A stretch of DNA of 64,000 nt from Actinokineospora xionganensis. GTDB taxonomy: Bacteria; Actinomycetota; Actinomycetes; Mycobacteriales; Pseudonocardiaceae. Shown here piece after piece: positions 8,423 to 16,348 of this stretch. Location of the stretch: contig NZ_JABVED010000022.1 in NCBI RefSeq assembly GCF_014323725.1, forward strand, positions 1-64,000, in the 5' to 3' direction. The notes under the pieces are model-generated. The model searched no databases. It was not told where the DNA came from and saw nothing but the letters and a program-made list of their open reading frames with translations. Both the position numbers and the translations under genes were made by a program. Each line of letters begins with the position of its first letter. The first letter of the stretch is position 1.

Positions 8423-9030
8423 GACAGGGTCTCCAGGGGTGCGGGCTGGAAGTGTTCGCCCAGCCGGGCGGGAGTCAGGGGGAGCCGGTCGGCGGCCGCG
8501 GTGCCGCACAGCACGACGACCGCCCGGCCCGACTGGGCCTGCGCCAGCGCGGTGGGCCACCAGTCGCCCACATCGGCCGTGTGCCGGTCCGGGGTGTCGA
8601 GGACGAGCAAATCCGCCCCGGGCCGGACGAGGTCCGTCAGCAGCGCGATCCGGACCGCGGGCGGCACCGCCTCGAAGCGGGTTCGCGCGGTGAGCCCGTG
8701 CTTGTCCAACAACTCGGTGCGGGACCGGCGGACGCGGGTCAGGGCCAGTTCCTCGGTGATGACGTCGATGACCTTCAGACCGGGTTCGGGCTCGGTCACC
8801 CCAGGCGCGTCGACCAGCACCGCGCGCTCGCGCAACTCGGCCGCGCACGGCTCGACCGACCCGGCCGACGGCGTGATCCGGCCGGTCAACGCCAGGCCGA
8901 ACGCGGTGTGCCCCTGCCCGGGGTCGCCCGCGACGACCGCGAGCTCACCTGACCGGACCCGCAAGGAGGTGGCCCGCAGCAGTGGGCCGTGGGCTCCGGT
9001 GACCGCGACGCGGTCCGCACGGACGTCCAT
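8419..9030 (-). CDS. Degenerate ABC ATPase-like protein, partner of YhgE
   Basis: A 203-residue ABC-type nucleotide-binding domain with damaged catalytic motifs. The Walker A loop reads GDPGQGHT at residues 35-42, with His41 in place of the essential Lys. Walker B is LLVLDTPD (141-148) with Thr146 where the catalytic Glu should be. The signature loop LSGGQ is not recognisable. Start is the ATG at 9030 with a GGAGGGGG ribosome-binding site. As first gene of the operon, directly coupled to the YhgE permease, it may regulate or scaffold the permease without normal ATP hydrolysis. Confidence 0.75.
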   Translation of the reverse strand: MDVRADRVAVTGAHGPLLRATSLRVRSGELAVVAGDPGQGHTAFGLALTGRITPSAGSVEPCAAELRERAVLVDAPGVTEPEPGLKVIDVITEELALTRVRRSRTELLDKHGLTARTRFEAVPPAVRIALLTDLVRPGADLLVLDTPDRHTADVGDWWPTALAQAQSGRAVVVLCGTAAADRLPLTPARLGEHFQPAPLETLS

Positions 9031-9048
9031 GATGCCCCCTCCAGTTAA

Positions 9049-9062
9049 ACTGACCAGTCAGT
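9049..9062. promoter_or_regulatory. Perfect dyad operator before the ATPase-YhgE-TetR operon
   Basis: ACTGAC-CA-GTCAGT is a perfect 6-base inverted repeat with a 2-base centre, placed about 20 bases upstream of the first ATG of the operon, where a TetR dimer would block initiation. The operon's own third gene is a TetR, so this is its likely site. Confidence 0.65.
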
Positions 9063-9116
9063 ACAAATAATGTCCCATGACGGTTGGCTGGCGCAACTTG
9101 TTTCGGGGGGACCTGG

Positions 9117-10028
9117 TCAGCGCAGCGCGGCGGCCGGGCGGACTTCCCATACCGTCCACAGAGGACGGTACCCCTGGCGGGCCCAGAACGCCGGGGACAG
9201 CGGATTCGGCGGGTTGTAATACAGGAACGAGCCGACCGTGCGCGGGCTCAAGTCCGCGTGCGCGACGTCCATCAGCGCCCGGCCCACCCCGGCGTGCCGT
9301 GCGTGCGGCAGCACGGACAGGCAGTTCACGTAACCCCAGCGGCCGTGTCGCACGCGGGTCTCCGCCCAGGACCCCGGCCTGGACTCGGTGTGCCAGCCCT
9401 CCGCGTGTCCGACCGCGACCCCGTCGCGCTCGGCCAGCCAGATCGGGTCGCCCTGGGTCAGGTGCGCCCGCAGCGCGGCCCGCTTGACCGCGCGCGCGTC
9501 CGACCGCGGTATCGCGCCGCCGACCTGCGCCGAATAGGCCACTTCCGCCAGCGCGGACTCGACCAGCACGTCCAGGTCGGCCCGGGTCGCGCGACGGACG
9601 ACCACGCCCGGCACCGGGTCGCTCGGCGGCGGGGGAGTCGTGCGCACCGCCAGGACCGAGAGCGGGATGAATCCGTGGGTCATCAGCGCCCTGGCCGCCG
9701 CCGCGTCCCGGCTCGGCCAGGTCACCACGCACGCGGTGTCCGTGCCCGCCGCGGTCAGCCTGCCCGGCAGGGCGCGCAGCAGCGGGTCGAGCGCGCCGCC
9801 GTCGGCCGCGCCGAGCAGCGGGTGCAACTCGAAGACCTCGGACGCCGACCACAGCGACTGCGGGGTTCCCGGCTCGATGAGCGTGCGGGTCAGCACGGCC
9901 GAGACCCGCTCGCCGTCGGGCAGGGCGGCCGTGAGCAGATCGCCGGGTGGTGGTTCCACCGCGGCCGGGAGCAGGGGGTCCAGACCGGCGAACCGGGTGG
10001 ACTGGGCGCGCAGGAGCGCCGCCGTCAC
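9117..10028 (-). CDS. GNAT-family N-acetyltransferase
   Basis: A 303-residue protein whose C-terminal half is a GNAT domain: RRATRADLDVLVE begins the fold, and the VNCLSVLPHARHAGVGRALM stretch carries the beta-4 strand and the acetyl-CoA pyrophosphate loop (RxxGVG). The N-terminal 140 residues show a weaker, possibly second, GNAT-like unit. The GTG start at 10028 overlaps the stop of the methyltransferase gene by four bases. The substrate is not evident; the pairing suggests the two modify a common target or are simply co-regulated. Confidence 0.75.
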   Translation of the reverse strand: MTAALLRAQSTRFAGLDPLLPAAVEPPPGDLLTAALPDGERVSAVLTRTLIEPGTPQSLWSASEVFELHPLLGAADGGALDPLLRALPGRLTAAGTDTACVVTWPSRDAAAARALMTHGFIPLSVLAVRTTPPPPSDPVPGVVVRRATRADLDVLVESALAEVAYSAQVGGAIPRSDARAVKRAALRAHLTQGDPIWLAERDGVAVGHAEGWHTESRPGSWAETRVRHGRWGYVNCLSVLPHARHAGVGRALMDVAHADLSPRTVGSFLYYNPPNPLSPAFWARQGYRPLWTVWEVRPAAALR

Positions 10029-10846
10029 CGGCGGCACCTGAAGATCGCCGTGCCGGGGAACAACTCGCCGCGCAGGGGGCTCCACTGGCCCCACTCCTGG
10101 GTGTGGCCCTCCGGCCACTCCGGCTCCACCAGGTCGAAGATCGTGAGCCCGGCGGCGGTCAGCGCGCGGACGTAGTCACCGAGCGTGCGGTGGTGCTCGA
10201 CGTAGGTCGGCGTGCCCTGCTCGTCGACCTCGACGTACGGCGTCCGGTCGAAGTACGAGCCGGTCACGCGCAGGCCGTCCGGGCCCGGGTCGTCGGGGAA
10301 GATCCAGCGCATCGGGTGGGTGACCGCGAACGTCCACGTGCCGCCGGGCCGCAGGACGCGCGCGACCTCGCTGAACACAGCGCCCACGTCGGCCACGAAC
10401 GGCACGGCGCCGAAGGCGGAGCACGCCAGGTCGAACGACGCGTCGGCGAACGGCAGCTTCTCGGCGTTCCCCCTGATCAGCGGCACGTCGATCCCGGTCG
10501 CCAGGTTGGCGGCAGAGGCGTAGCGCAGCATCCCGGCCGACAAATCCAGGCCGACGACCCGCGCACCCCGCGCGGAGAGCCACCGCGCGCACGGCGCGGA
10601 TCCGCAGCCGACCTCGAGCACATCGCGGCCGGAGACCTCACCCAACAGGTTGGCGTCTTCTTCGCGAAGCGATTCCGGGCACCAGACGAAGTCGGCGACA
10701 CCGAGGAATTCACCGTGCTCGGCGTGATAATCGTCGGCGTCGGCGTCCCACCAGGCGATGTTGGCGGCGACGGACTCGGCCGACCCCACGTTCACCCTGG
10801 CGACGGCGGTCGTGCCGAGGGCCTTCTCGGCGCTTGGGTTGGACAC
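10025..10846 (-). CDS. Class I SAM-dependent methyltransferase
   Basis: A 273-residue methyltransferase. Motif I is EVGCGSAP at residues 78-85, followed by the acidic GLDLS loop, the post-I NAEKLPFADASFD stretch typical of the Methyltransf_11 group, and a VLRPGGTWTF motif. The family covers small-molecule methylation, and the WWDADADDYHAEHGEF start is common in actinobacterial members of unknown substrate. GTG start at 10846 with ACAGGA upstream. It leads a two-gene operon with the GNAT gene and is divergent from rpsA across 278 bases. Confidence 0.8.
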   Translation of the reverse strand: MSNPSAEKALGTTAVARVNVGSAESVAANIAWWDADADDYHAEHGEFLGVADFVWCPESLREEDANLLGEVSGRDVLEVGCGSAPCARWLSARGARVVGLDLSAGMLRYASAANLATGIDVPLIRGNAEKLPFADASFDLACSAFGAVPFVADVGAVFSEVARVLRPGGTWTFAVTHPMRWIFPDDPGPDGLRVTGSYFDRTPYVEVDEQGTPTYVEHHRTLGDYVRALTAAGLTIFDLVEPEWPEGHTQEWGQWSPLRGELFPGTAIFRCRR

Positions 10847-11124
10847 CGTGACATCCTGTCACCAGTGGCCGGACCAGCAATCCTGGAGTACCCCCGGGTT
10901 TGCCCGGTCATCACGCAGCCGCGTAGGATACCGCCGCGCAGTGGTTTCGCGCTGACTTGGGTTTCTGACCGCTGGGAATCATTCACGGGTCGCGCGGCGT
11001 TGTCGGTGTGGTCCTGTTCGTTCGGGTGTGCCGTCGGCGAAAAATTCCGCCGCGCCCCGGATATCGAATGCCTTGAAAACCGTAAGCCCGACCCAAACCA
11101 ATCCGTACCGGAGCCACCTACCCT

Positions 11125-12636
11125 ATGTCCACCGACACCACCATTGTCCCGGCTGTCACCGCGCCGAAGCAGCAGGTCGCCGTCAACGACTTCGCATCCG
11201 AAGAGGAGTTCCTCGCTGCCATCGACGCGACGATCAAGTACTTCAACGATGGCGACATCGTCGAGGGCACGATCGTCAAGGTCGACCGGGACGAGGTCCT
11301 GCTCGACATCGGCTACAAGACCGAGGGTGTCATCCCCTCGCGCGAGTTGTCGATCAAGCACGATGTCGATCCCGCCGACGTGGTCAAGGTCGGCGATGAG
11401 GTCGAGGCCCTCGTTCTCCAGAAGGAGGACAAGGAGGGCCGTCTGATCCTGTCCAAGAAGCGCGCTCAGTACGAGCGTGCGTGGGGCACGATCGAGGCTC
11501 TCAAGGAGTCGGACGAGCCGGTCAAGGGCACGGTCATCGAGGTCGTCAAGGGTGGCCTCATCCTGGACATCGGTCTGCGTGGCTTCCTCCCGGCGTCGCT
11601 GGTCGAGATGCGCCGCGTGCGCGACCTGCAGCCGTACGTCGGCCGCGAGCTCGAAGCCAAGATCATCGAGCTCGACAAGAACCGCAACAACGTGGTCCTG
11701 TCGCGCCGCGCGTGGCTCGAGCAGACCCAGTCCGAGGTTCGCAGCGAGTTCCTCAACCAGCTGCAGAAGGGCCAGGTCCGCAAGGGCGTCGTGTCCTCGA
11801 TCGTCAACTTCGGTGCCTTCGTGGACCTCGGTGGCGTCGACGGCCTGGTGCACGTCTCGGAGCTGTCCTGGAAGCACATCGACCACCCGTCCGAGGTTGT
11901 CGAGGTCGGCCAGGAAGTCACCGTCGAGGTCCTCGACGTCGACATGGAGCGCGAGCGCGTGTCGCTGTCGCTCAAGGCGACGCAGGAAGACCCGTGGCGT
12001 CAGTTCGCCCGCACCCACGCGATCGGTCAGATCGTGCCGGGCAAGGTCACCAAGCTGGTTCCGTTCGGTGCGTTCGTCCGCGTGGACGAGGGCATCGAGG
12101 GCCTGGTCCACATCTCCGAGCTGGCCGAGCGCCACGTGGAGATCCCGGAGCAGGTCGTGCAGGTCGGCAACGACGTCATGGTCAAGGTCATCGACATCGA
12201 CCTCGAGCGTCGCCGCATCTCGCTGTCGCTGAAGCAGGCCAACGAGGGCTTCACCGCCGACACCGAGTTCGACCCCACGCAGTACGGCATGGCCGCCGAG
12301 TACGACGCCGAGGGCAACTACATCTACCCCGAAGGCTTCGACCCGGACACCCAGGAGTGGCAGGAAGGCTTCGACAAGCAGCGCGAGGAGTGGGAGCGTC
12401 AGTACGCCGACGCGCACGCTCGCTACGAGCAGCACATGAAGCAGATCGTCAAGGCCGCCGAGGCTGACGCCGAGGCCGAGGCCGCAGGCGAAAGCGCGGC
12501 TCCGGCAGGCGGCGGTTCCGGTGGCGAGCAGAACTACTCGTCCGCGGGCACCGAGAAGGCGGCCCAGTCGGGCGGCACCCTCGCCAGCGACGAGCAGCTC
12601 GCCGCTCTGCGCGAGAAGCTGTCGGGCGGCGTCTGA
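11125..12636 (+). CDS. rpsA: 30S ribosomal protein S1
   Basis: A 503-residue ribosomal protein S1 with four S1 RNA-binding domains, the usual actinobacterial number: about residues 40-110, 128-195, 212-282 (GVVSSIVNFGAFVDLGG) and 297-369 (GKVTKLVPFGAFVRVDEG). S1 anchors mRNA to the small subunit during initiation. After residue 375 the protein has an acidic, Ala/Gly-rich tail. The ATG at 11125 is preceded by GGAG. The 278-base upstream region is shared with the divergent methyltransferase gene and is long enough for regulated promoters. A strong intrinsic terminator follows at 12661. Confidence 0.97.
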   Translation: MSTDTTIVPAVTAPKQQVAVNDFASEEEFLAAIDATIKYFNDGDIVEGTIVKVDRDEVLLDIGYKTEGVIPSRELSIKHDVDPADVVKVGDEVEALVLQKEDKEGRLILSKKRAQYERAWGTIEALKESDEPVKGTVIEVVKGGLILDIGLRGFLPASLVEMRRVRDLQPYVGRELEAKIIELDKNRNNVVLSRRAWLEQTQSEVRSEFLNQLQKGQVRKGVVSSIVNFGAFVDLGGVDGLVHVSELSWKHIDHPSEVVEVGQEVTVEVLDVDMERERVSLSLKATQEDPWRQFARTHAIGQIVPGKVTKLVPFGAFVRVDEGIEGLVHISELAERHVEIPEQVVQVGNDVMVKVIDIDLERRRISLSLKQANEGFTADTEFDPTQYGMAAEYDAEGNYIYPEGFDPDTQEWQEGFDKQREEWERQYADAHARYEQHMKQIVKAAEADAEAEAAGESAAPAGGGSGGEQNYSSAGTEKAAQSGGTLASDEQLAALREKLSGGV

Positions 12637-12660
12637 TCTAGCCGCTTGAAGTAGCTCTGA

Positions 12661-12697
12661 CGAGAGCCCCGCACCGGATCCCGGTGCGGGGCTCTCG
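12661..12697 (+). terminator. Strong hairpin terminator after rpsA
   Basis: A perfect 17-base-pair GC-rich stem with a 3-base ATC loop, 25 bases past the rpsA stop. It lacks a long U-tract, as is common in actinobacteria. Confidence 0.85.
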
Positions 12698-12705
12698 CTC
12701 TACCC

Positions 12706-12780
12706 CCGCGAGTCCCCACCTCCCGACAGCGAGTTCCCACTTCAACTGCGAAGTCACTGTCGGGATGTGGGGATTCGCGG
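12706..12780. repeat. Palindromic intergenic repeat, copy 1
   Basis: Arms at 12706-12736 and 12750-12780 pair over 31 bases with four mismatches around a 13-base loop. The arm core TCCCGACAG(C/T)GA and the flank CGCGAGTCCCCAC closely match the outer part of the longer palindrome at 31603-31794, so the two are members of one dispersed repeat family. It lies between the rpsA terminator and the operators of the next gene. Confidence 0.7.
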
Positions 12781-12782
12781 AC

Positions 12783-12799
12783 GTCAACCAGTGGTTGAC
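12783..12799. promoter_or_regulatory. Operator 1: GTCAACC-N3-GGTTGAC
   Basis: A perfect 7-base inverted repeat with a 3-base spacer (AGT). An identical pair of half-sites recurs at 12812-12828. A possible -10 element (TAGGGT, 12803-12808) lies between the two sites, so a bound regulator would cover the promoter. Confidence 0.7.
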
Positions 12800-12811
12800 G
12801 ATTAGGGTATC

Positions 12812-12828
12812 GTCAACCTAAGGTTGAC
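12812..12828. promoter_or_regulatory. Operator 2: GTCAACC-N3-GGTTGAC
   Basis: Second perfect copy of the same dyad (spacer TAA), centred 29 bases from the first and ending four bases before the start codon. The downstream protein has its own helix-turn-helix, so autoregulation is likely. Confidence 0.7.
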
Positions 12829-12831
12829 GGC

Positions 12832-13500
12832 ATGACCATGCCACGTCTTGATGACCTCATCGGCGCCATCCGTACCACCTACTCCGACGAGAACCCCCTC
12901 GGCCAGCTGTCCGCGGCCGTCATCGCCGCCGAGTACCTCGGCGAGATCTCCGACCACCTCATCGGCCACTTCGTCGACCAGGCCCGCCGCTCCGGCGCCT
13001 CCTGGACCGAGATCGGCAAGAGCATGGGCGTCACCAAGCAGGCCGCGCAGAAGCGCTTCGTCAGCAAGGACGACCCGAACATGTTCGCCCGCTTCACCGA
13101 CAAGGCGAAGCAGTCCGTGATGGCCGCTCAAACCGAGGCGCAGCAGTCGAAGCGGTCGCGGATCTACCCCGAGCACCTGCTGCTCGGCCTGCTGTCCGCA
13201 CCGGCCAGCCTGGCCATGAAGGCGTTGGCCGACCAGGGGGTCGACGCGGACAAGATTCGCTCCGGGGTCGTGCTGCCCGAAGCCGGGGACGCCGAGCCGG
13301 GGCCGCTGGTCGAGTTCTCACCCGCGAGCAAGAAGGCGCTCGAACTGTCCGTGCGCGAGTCGCTGCGGCTGAGCCACAACTACGTCGGCACCGAGCACCT
13401 GCTGCTGGCCCTGTTCGAGATCGACGACTCGCCACTGCCCGCGCTCGGCGCGGACCGGGAAAAGGCCGAGGACTACCTCACCAAGGCCCTGGCGAAGTGA
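12832..13500 (+). CDS. Helix-turn-helix protein with a Clp N-terminal domain
   Basis: A 222-residue protein joining a DNA-binding-like segment to a Clp_N domain. Residues 54-77 (SGASWTEIGKSMGVTKQAAQ and following) form a helix-turn-helix. From about residue 90 come two Clp repeats, each with an EHLLL motif (PEHLLLGLL and TEHLLLALF), as in the adaptor- and substrate-binding domain of ClpA/ClpC. There is no AAA+ module. It may be a transcription factor whose activity or stability is tied to the Clp protease. Two identical palindromes overlap its promoter. ATGs at 12832 and 12838 are both possible; neither has a strong ribosome-binding site. Confidence 0.8.
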   Translation: MTMPRLDDLIGAIRTTYSDENPLGQLSAAVIAAEYLGEISDHLIGHFVDQARRSGASWTEIGKSMGVTKQAAQKRFVSKDDPNMFARFTDKAKQSVMAAQTEAQQSKRSRIYPEHLLLGLLSAPASLAMKALADQGVDADKIRSGVVLPEAGDAEPGPLVEFSPASKKALELSVRESLRLSHNYVGTEHLLLALFEIDDSPLPALGADREKAEDYLTKALAK

Positions 13501-13713
13501 TCAGCCGATAGCGGGCGCCCAGGCGCGTTCCATGGCCGCGGCCACGGCGCGCCTGCGCAAGCCCGCCAGGCTGTGCCGGGCGGGGAGAAGAACCGTCGAG
13601 AGCCACGAACGGCGGTACTCGACCAGGGCATCGGCCACGGACGCGTGGACGACACAGTGGACCAAACCAGGGGTCCCGAGCCGGTGCCGTCCAGACCGCC
13701 GCGCGCTCCGCAT
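13501..13713 (-). CDS. Small basic protein of unknown function
   Basis: A 70-residue minus-strand ORF starting at the ATG at 13713, with a well-spaced GGAGGAA ribosome-binding site. It is Arg- and Ala-rich (start MRSARRSGRHRL) with a central HASVADALVEYRRSWLSTVL helix. Its stop and that of the converging Clp_N gene together form the palindrome TGATCA. I recognise no family. The ribosome-binding site and tight packing support it as a gene; the composition alone would not. Confidence 0.45.
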   Translation of the reverse strand: MRSARRSGRHRLGTPGLVHCVVHASVADALVEYRRSWLSTVLLPARHSLAGLRRRAVAAAMERAWAPAIG

Positions 13714-13799
13714 CGAAGTTCCTCCGTGTGGGTGACGGTGTTGCGCGCAACCGTACGACCCACCGTGGGTAAACGGTGGAATTTCGCCGGTGTGTCGCC

Positions 13800-14399
13800 C
13801 TAATCGGGTACCGGCCGCCGCTCCCGGCGTCGGCGGAAGGCCCGAACCTTGCGGTACGTCCACACGGCCATGAAGCCGAGCGCGATCAGAAACACGATCA
13901 CCAGGATCGGCAGGAAGATCGCCACGAAGCTCAGGCCGATCGATCCCGCGTCCTCGATTGTGCTCACCACCGGGGCGCCCACCCCGGCGGTGCCCGCGTT
14001 GATCACCGGCCGGGCCGCGGCCTTGGTGACGTGCACGATCAGCGCGGTGACGATGCCCAGCAGCCATCCCACCCATGGGTGATCGCTCATCCAGGTCGAG
14101 TTGTCGAAGTCGGACGCGGCCTGGGTCGCGCTGAACACGATGCCGCCGGACGCCGGTCGGATGGCGGTCTGGATGGTGTCGTTGACGCTGTCGACGACCG
14201 GCACCTTGTCCAGGACGAACTCGGCGGCCAGCAGTACCGCCACGATGCCCAGCACCCAGCCGTTGCCGAGCCAGGAGAACTCCTTGGGCAGGGTCACCGA
14301 ATCGGTGAAATTCGCCAGGAGGCCGACCACGAGGATCGGGATGTAGGCGTTGAGGCCCGCCGCAGCGGAGAGGCCCATGCCGGTCAGTGCCGCGAGCAT
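13800..14399 (-). CDS. DUF4126 membrane protein
   Basis: A 199-residue integral membrane protein of the DUF4126 family. The N-terminal GMGLSAAAGLNAYIPILVVG helix is a family hallmark; further helices include WVLGIVAVLLAAEFVLD, WVGWLLGIVTALIVH and the C-terminal LPILVIVFLIALGFMAVW, and a basic tail (RAFRRRRERRP) is probably cytoplasmic. The function is unknown. It is divergent from coaE with only 58 bases between the starts, so their promoters must overlap. Confidence 0.8.
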   Translation of the reverse strand: MLAALTGMGLSAAAGLNAYIPILVVGLLANFTDSVTLPKEFSWLGNGWVLGIVAVLLAAEFVLDKVPVVDSVNDTIQTAIRPASGGIVFSATQAASDFDNSTWMSDHPWVGWLLGIVTALIVHVTKAAARPVINAGTAGVGAPVVSTIEDAGSIGLSFVAIFLPILVIVFLIALGFMAVWTYRKVRAFRRRRERRPVPD

Positions 14400-14457
14400 G
14401 GCAGTGATGTTAGGACCGGACCGTGATCACCGCGCGCCGGCTGGGAGACTGGTACGC

Positions 14458-15627
14458 ATGTTGTATGTCGGCCTCAGCGGCGGAATCGGGTCCGGGAAGT
14501 CCACTGTGGCCGGCAGGCTGGCCGAGCACGGCGCCTACGTCGTCGACTCGGACAAGATCGCTCGGGAGGTCGTCGAGCCCGACACCGCGGGCCTGGCCGA
14601 GTTGGTCGCCGCGTTCGGCGACGGGATCCTCGCCGCGGACGGTTCACTCGACCGGCAGGCGCTGGCGTCGATCGCGTTCGCCGACGAGCAGTCCAGGCAG
14701 CGGCTCAACGCGATCGTGCACCCCAGGATCGGGGCGCGGACGTCCGAGTTGATCGCGCAGGCGCCCGCCGACGCCGTCGTCGTGCAGGACATCCCCTTGC
14801 TGGTGGAGATCGGCATGGCGCCCGTGTACCACCTGGTGATCATCGTGGACGCGCCCGTGGAGGTCCGGGTGCATCGACTGGTGCACTCGCGGGGACTCGT
14901 GGAGGCCGACGCGCGCGCCAGGATCGCCGCGCAGGCCACGGAGGAGGCCCGGCGCGCGGTCGCCGACGTATGGCTCGACAACAGCGGACCCGCCGACCAG
15001 GTGCTCGCCGCGGTCGACGAACTCTGGGCCGACCGGCTCGTCCGCTACGAGGCCAACGTGCGCCTGCACCGCCACACGCCGCGTGGTGCGCCGCGACTGG
15101 TGCCCGCCGACCCGACCTGGGGCGCCCAAGCCCAGCGCGTGCTCGCCCGGCTGCGGCTGGCGGCGGGGGAGAAGGCCCTGCGGGTCGACCACATCGGGTC
15201 GACGTCGGTGCCGGGACTGGCCGCGAAGGACGTCCTCGACTTGCAACTCACGGTGGCCGCGCTCGACGACTCGCTGGACGAACCCCTTGCCCGGGCTGGG
15301 TTTCCGCTCCTTCCCGGCTTCGATCACGACACCCCGCACGACGGTTCGGCGCCTTGGCCCAAGCGCACCCACGTCGGGGCCGACCCGCTGCGCTGGGTCA
15401 ACGTCCACGTCCGCGAGCAGGACTCGCCCGGCTGGCGGGTCGCCCTGCTGATCCCCGCCTGGCTGCGCGCCGACGACGCGGCGCGCGAGGAGTACGAGCA
15501 GCTCAAGCGCGACTTGGCGGACAGGTTCGACTCGATCCCCGAGTACGGCGCGGCCAAGGACGACTGGTTCGCCCAGGCGATCCTCCGGGCCGAGAACTGG
15601 GCAGACGAGACCGGCTGGACGCCCTGA
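14458..15627 (+). CDS. coaE: Dephospho-CoA kinase fused to a GrpB/UPF0157 domain
   Basis: A 389-residue fusion. Residues 1 to about 195 are dephospho-CoA kinase, which phosphorylates dephospho-CoA in the last step of CoA synthesis: P-loop GGIGSGKS at 8-15, the DSDKIAREVVEP motif, and the lid region. From about residue 205 comes a GrpB (UPF0157, nucleotidyltransferase-fold) domain with the typical VDHIGSTSVPGL and DLQLTV motifs. The same fusion is known in mycobacteria. I set the start at ATG 14458, where the kinase begins, with GGGAG upstream; the frame is open to 14350. A convergent terminator follows at 15672. Confidence 0.93.
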   Translation: MLYVGLSGGIGSGKSTVAGRLAEHGAYVVDSDKIAREVVEPDTAGLAELVAAFGDGILAADGSLDRQALASIAFADEQSRQRLNAIVHPRIGARTSELIAQAPADAVVVQDIPLLVEIGMAPVYHLVIIVDAPVEVRVHRLVHSRGLVEADARARIAAQATEEARRAVADVWLDNSGPADQVLAAVDELWADRLVRYEANVRLHRHTPRGAPRLVPADPTWGAQAQRVLARLRLAAGEKALRVDHIGSTSVPGLAAKDVLDLQLTVAALDDSLDEPLARAGFPLLPGFDHDTPHDGSAPWPKRTHVGADPLRWVNVHVREQDSPGWRVALLIPAWLRADDAAREEYEQLKRDLADRFDSIPEYGAAKDDWFAQAILRAENWADETGWTP

Positions 15628-15671
15628 GATAACCGCCGTTCGGCAAGTCGGGTCCTCGCATCGCGTGGTGA

Positions 15672-15730
15672 AACGGCCGGAGGGCGGTGGCATCCCATGT
15701 TGGGACCGCTGCTCACGCCCTCCGGCCGTT
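15672..15730. terminator. Bidirectional hairpin between coaE and the DUF1579-like gene
   Basis: Arms AACGGCCGGAGGGCG and its exact complement (about 15 base pairs) enclose a 29-base loop that itself holds a small TCCCA/TGGGA hairpin. It sits between two converging genes, so it can end both transcripts. Confidence 0.7.
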
Positions 15731-15755
15731 CTGGGTCGGTGTTCGCGCGTCGACG

Positions 15756-16178
15756 TCAGATACGGGTCATGGTGGAGGGATAGCCGCCTCCGCCGGGGTA
15801 GACCCATTCGCCGGTGACGGTGCTGTCGTCGGTGTTGAAGGTGCCTTGGTAGTAGGCAGGGCTGCCTTTGGCGCCGCCCCAGATGGTGAGTGTGTCTCCG
15901 GTGAGTTCGTAGACGTAGTCGAGGGTGTTGCCGGTCGAGTCGTAGAACCGGGAGACCACGTCGGTGCCGGTGGGTTCGCCGAACGGGCGGAGGTTGCCGA
16001 TCACCTCGAGGCCGGTGACGGGTTGGCCGTACTGGGTGAGGTCGACGTGCTGGAGCAGGAAGAACTGGCCGGGCATCCATTCGTACCGCACAGTTCCCTC
16101 GGCGCCGCCGGTCACGGTCCAGGTGCCGACCAGGCGGTCCAGGGCCTGCAGTTCCGCACTGGGCTGGATTTCGTTCAT
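15756..16178 (-). CDS. DUF1579-like beta-rich protein
   Basis: A 140-residue protein with the start LDRLVGTWTVTGGAEGTV, then the YEWMPGQFFLLQHVDL and SRFYDSTGNTLDYVYELTGD segments. These are typical of a DUF1579-type, lipocalin-like barrel family seen in actinobacteria. Its ligand is unknown. A GAGGAGGA ribosome-binding site precedes the ATG at 16178. It is divergent from the DUF998-like remnant and the DGPF/ECF42 module, whose sigma factors often sit near such small barrel genes. Confidence 0.75.
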   Translation of the reverse strand: MNEIQPSAELQALDRLVGTWTVTGGAEGTVRYEWMPGQFFLLQHVDLTQYGQPVTGLEVIGNLRPFGEPTGTDVVSRFYDSTGNTLDYVYELTGDTLTIWGGAKGSPAYYQGTFNTDDSTVTGEWVYPGGGGYPSTMTRI

Positions 16179-16241
16179 CTTGTCCTCCTCGGTGGAGTGC
16201 TGGATGGGGTGTTCGCCGTTACCTCGGAGCCGGCGCGCGCG

Positions 16242-16291
16242 TCTCGACACCGAATGTTCGTGACTCGGATCACATTCGAGGCGTGTCGAGA
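16242..16291. promoter_or_regulatory. Imperfect stem-loop in the divergent intergenic region
   Basis: TCTCGACAC at 16242-16250 pairs perfectly with GTGTCGAGA at 16283-16291. An inner CGAATGT/ACATTCG pair continues the stem after a four-base bulge on the right arm. It may be an operator or a leader structure for one of the divergent genes. Confidence 0.35.
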
Positions 16292-16348
16292 TCCGGGGAT
16301 CGGTCACGAGGTTGCGCGAGACCCCACCAACCACAGCAGGAGGAAGCC

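Noticed and set aside
6593-9070. An 825-codon plus-strand open frame opposite the YhgE and ATPase genes
   Set aside because: It is rich in Arg, Gly and Gln without any domain pattern. The minus strand has clear membrane and Walker-like motifs with coupled starts. Long antisense frames are expected at this GC content.
10792-12435. A 547-codon minus-strand frame opposite rpsA
   Set aside because: Its Leu/Asp/Val repeats mirror the S1 repeats on the plus strand and carry no independent signal.
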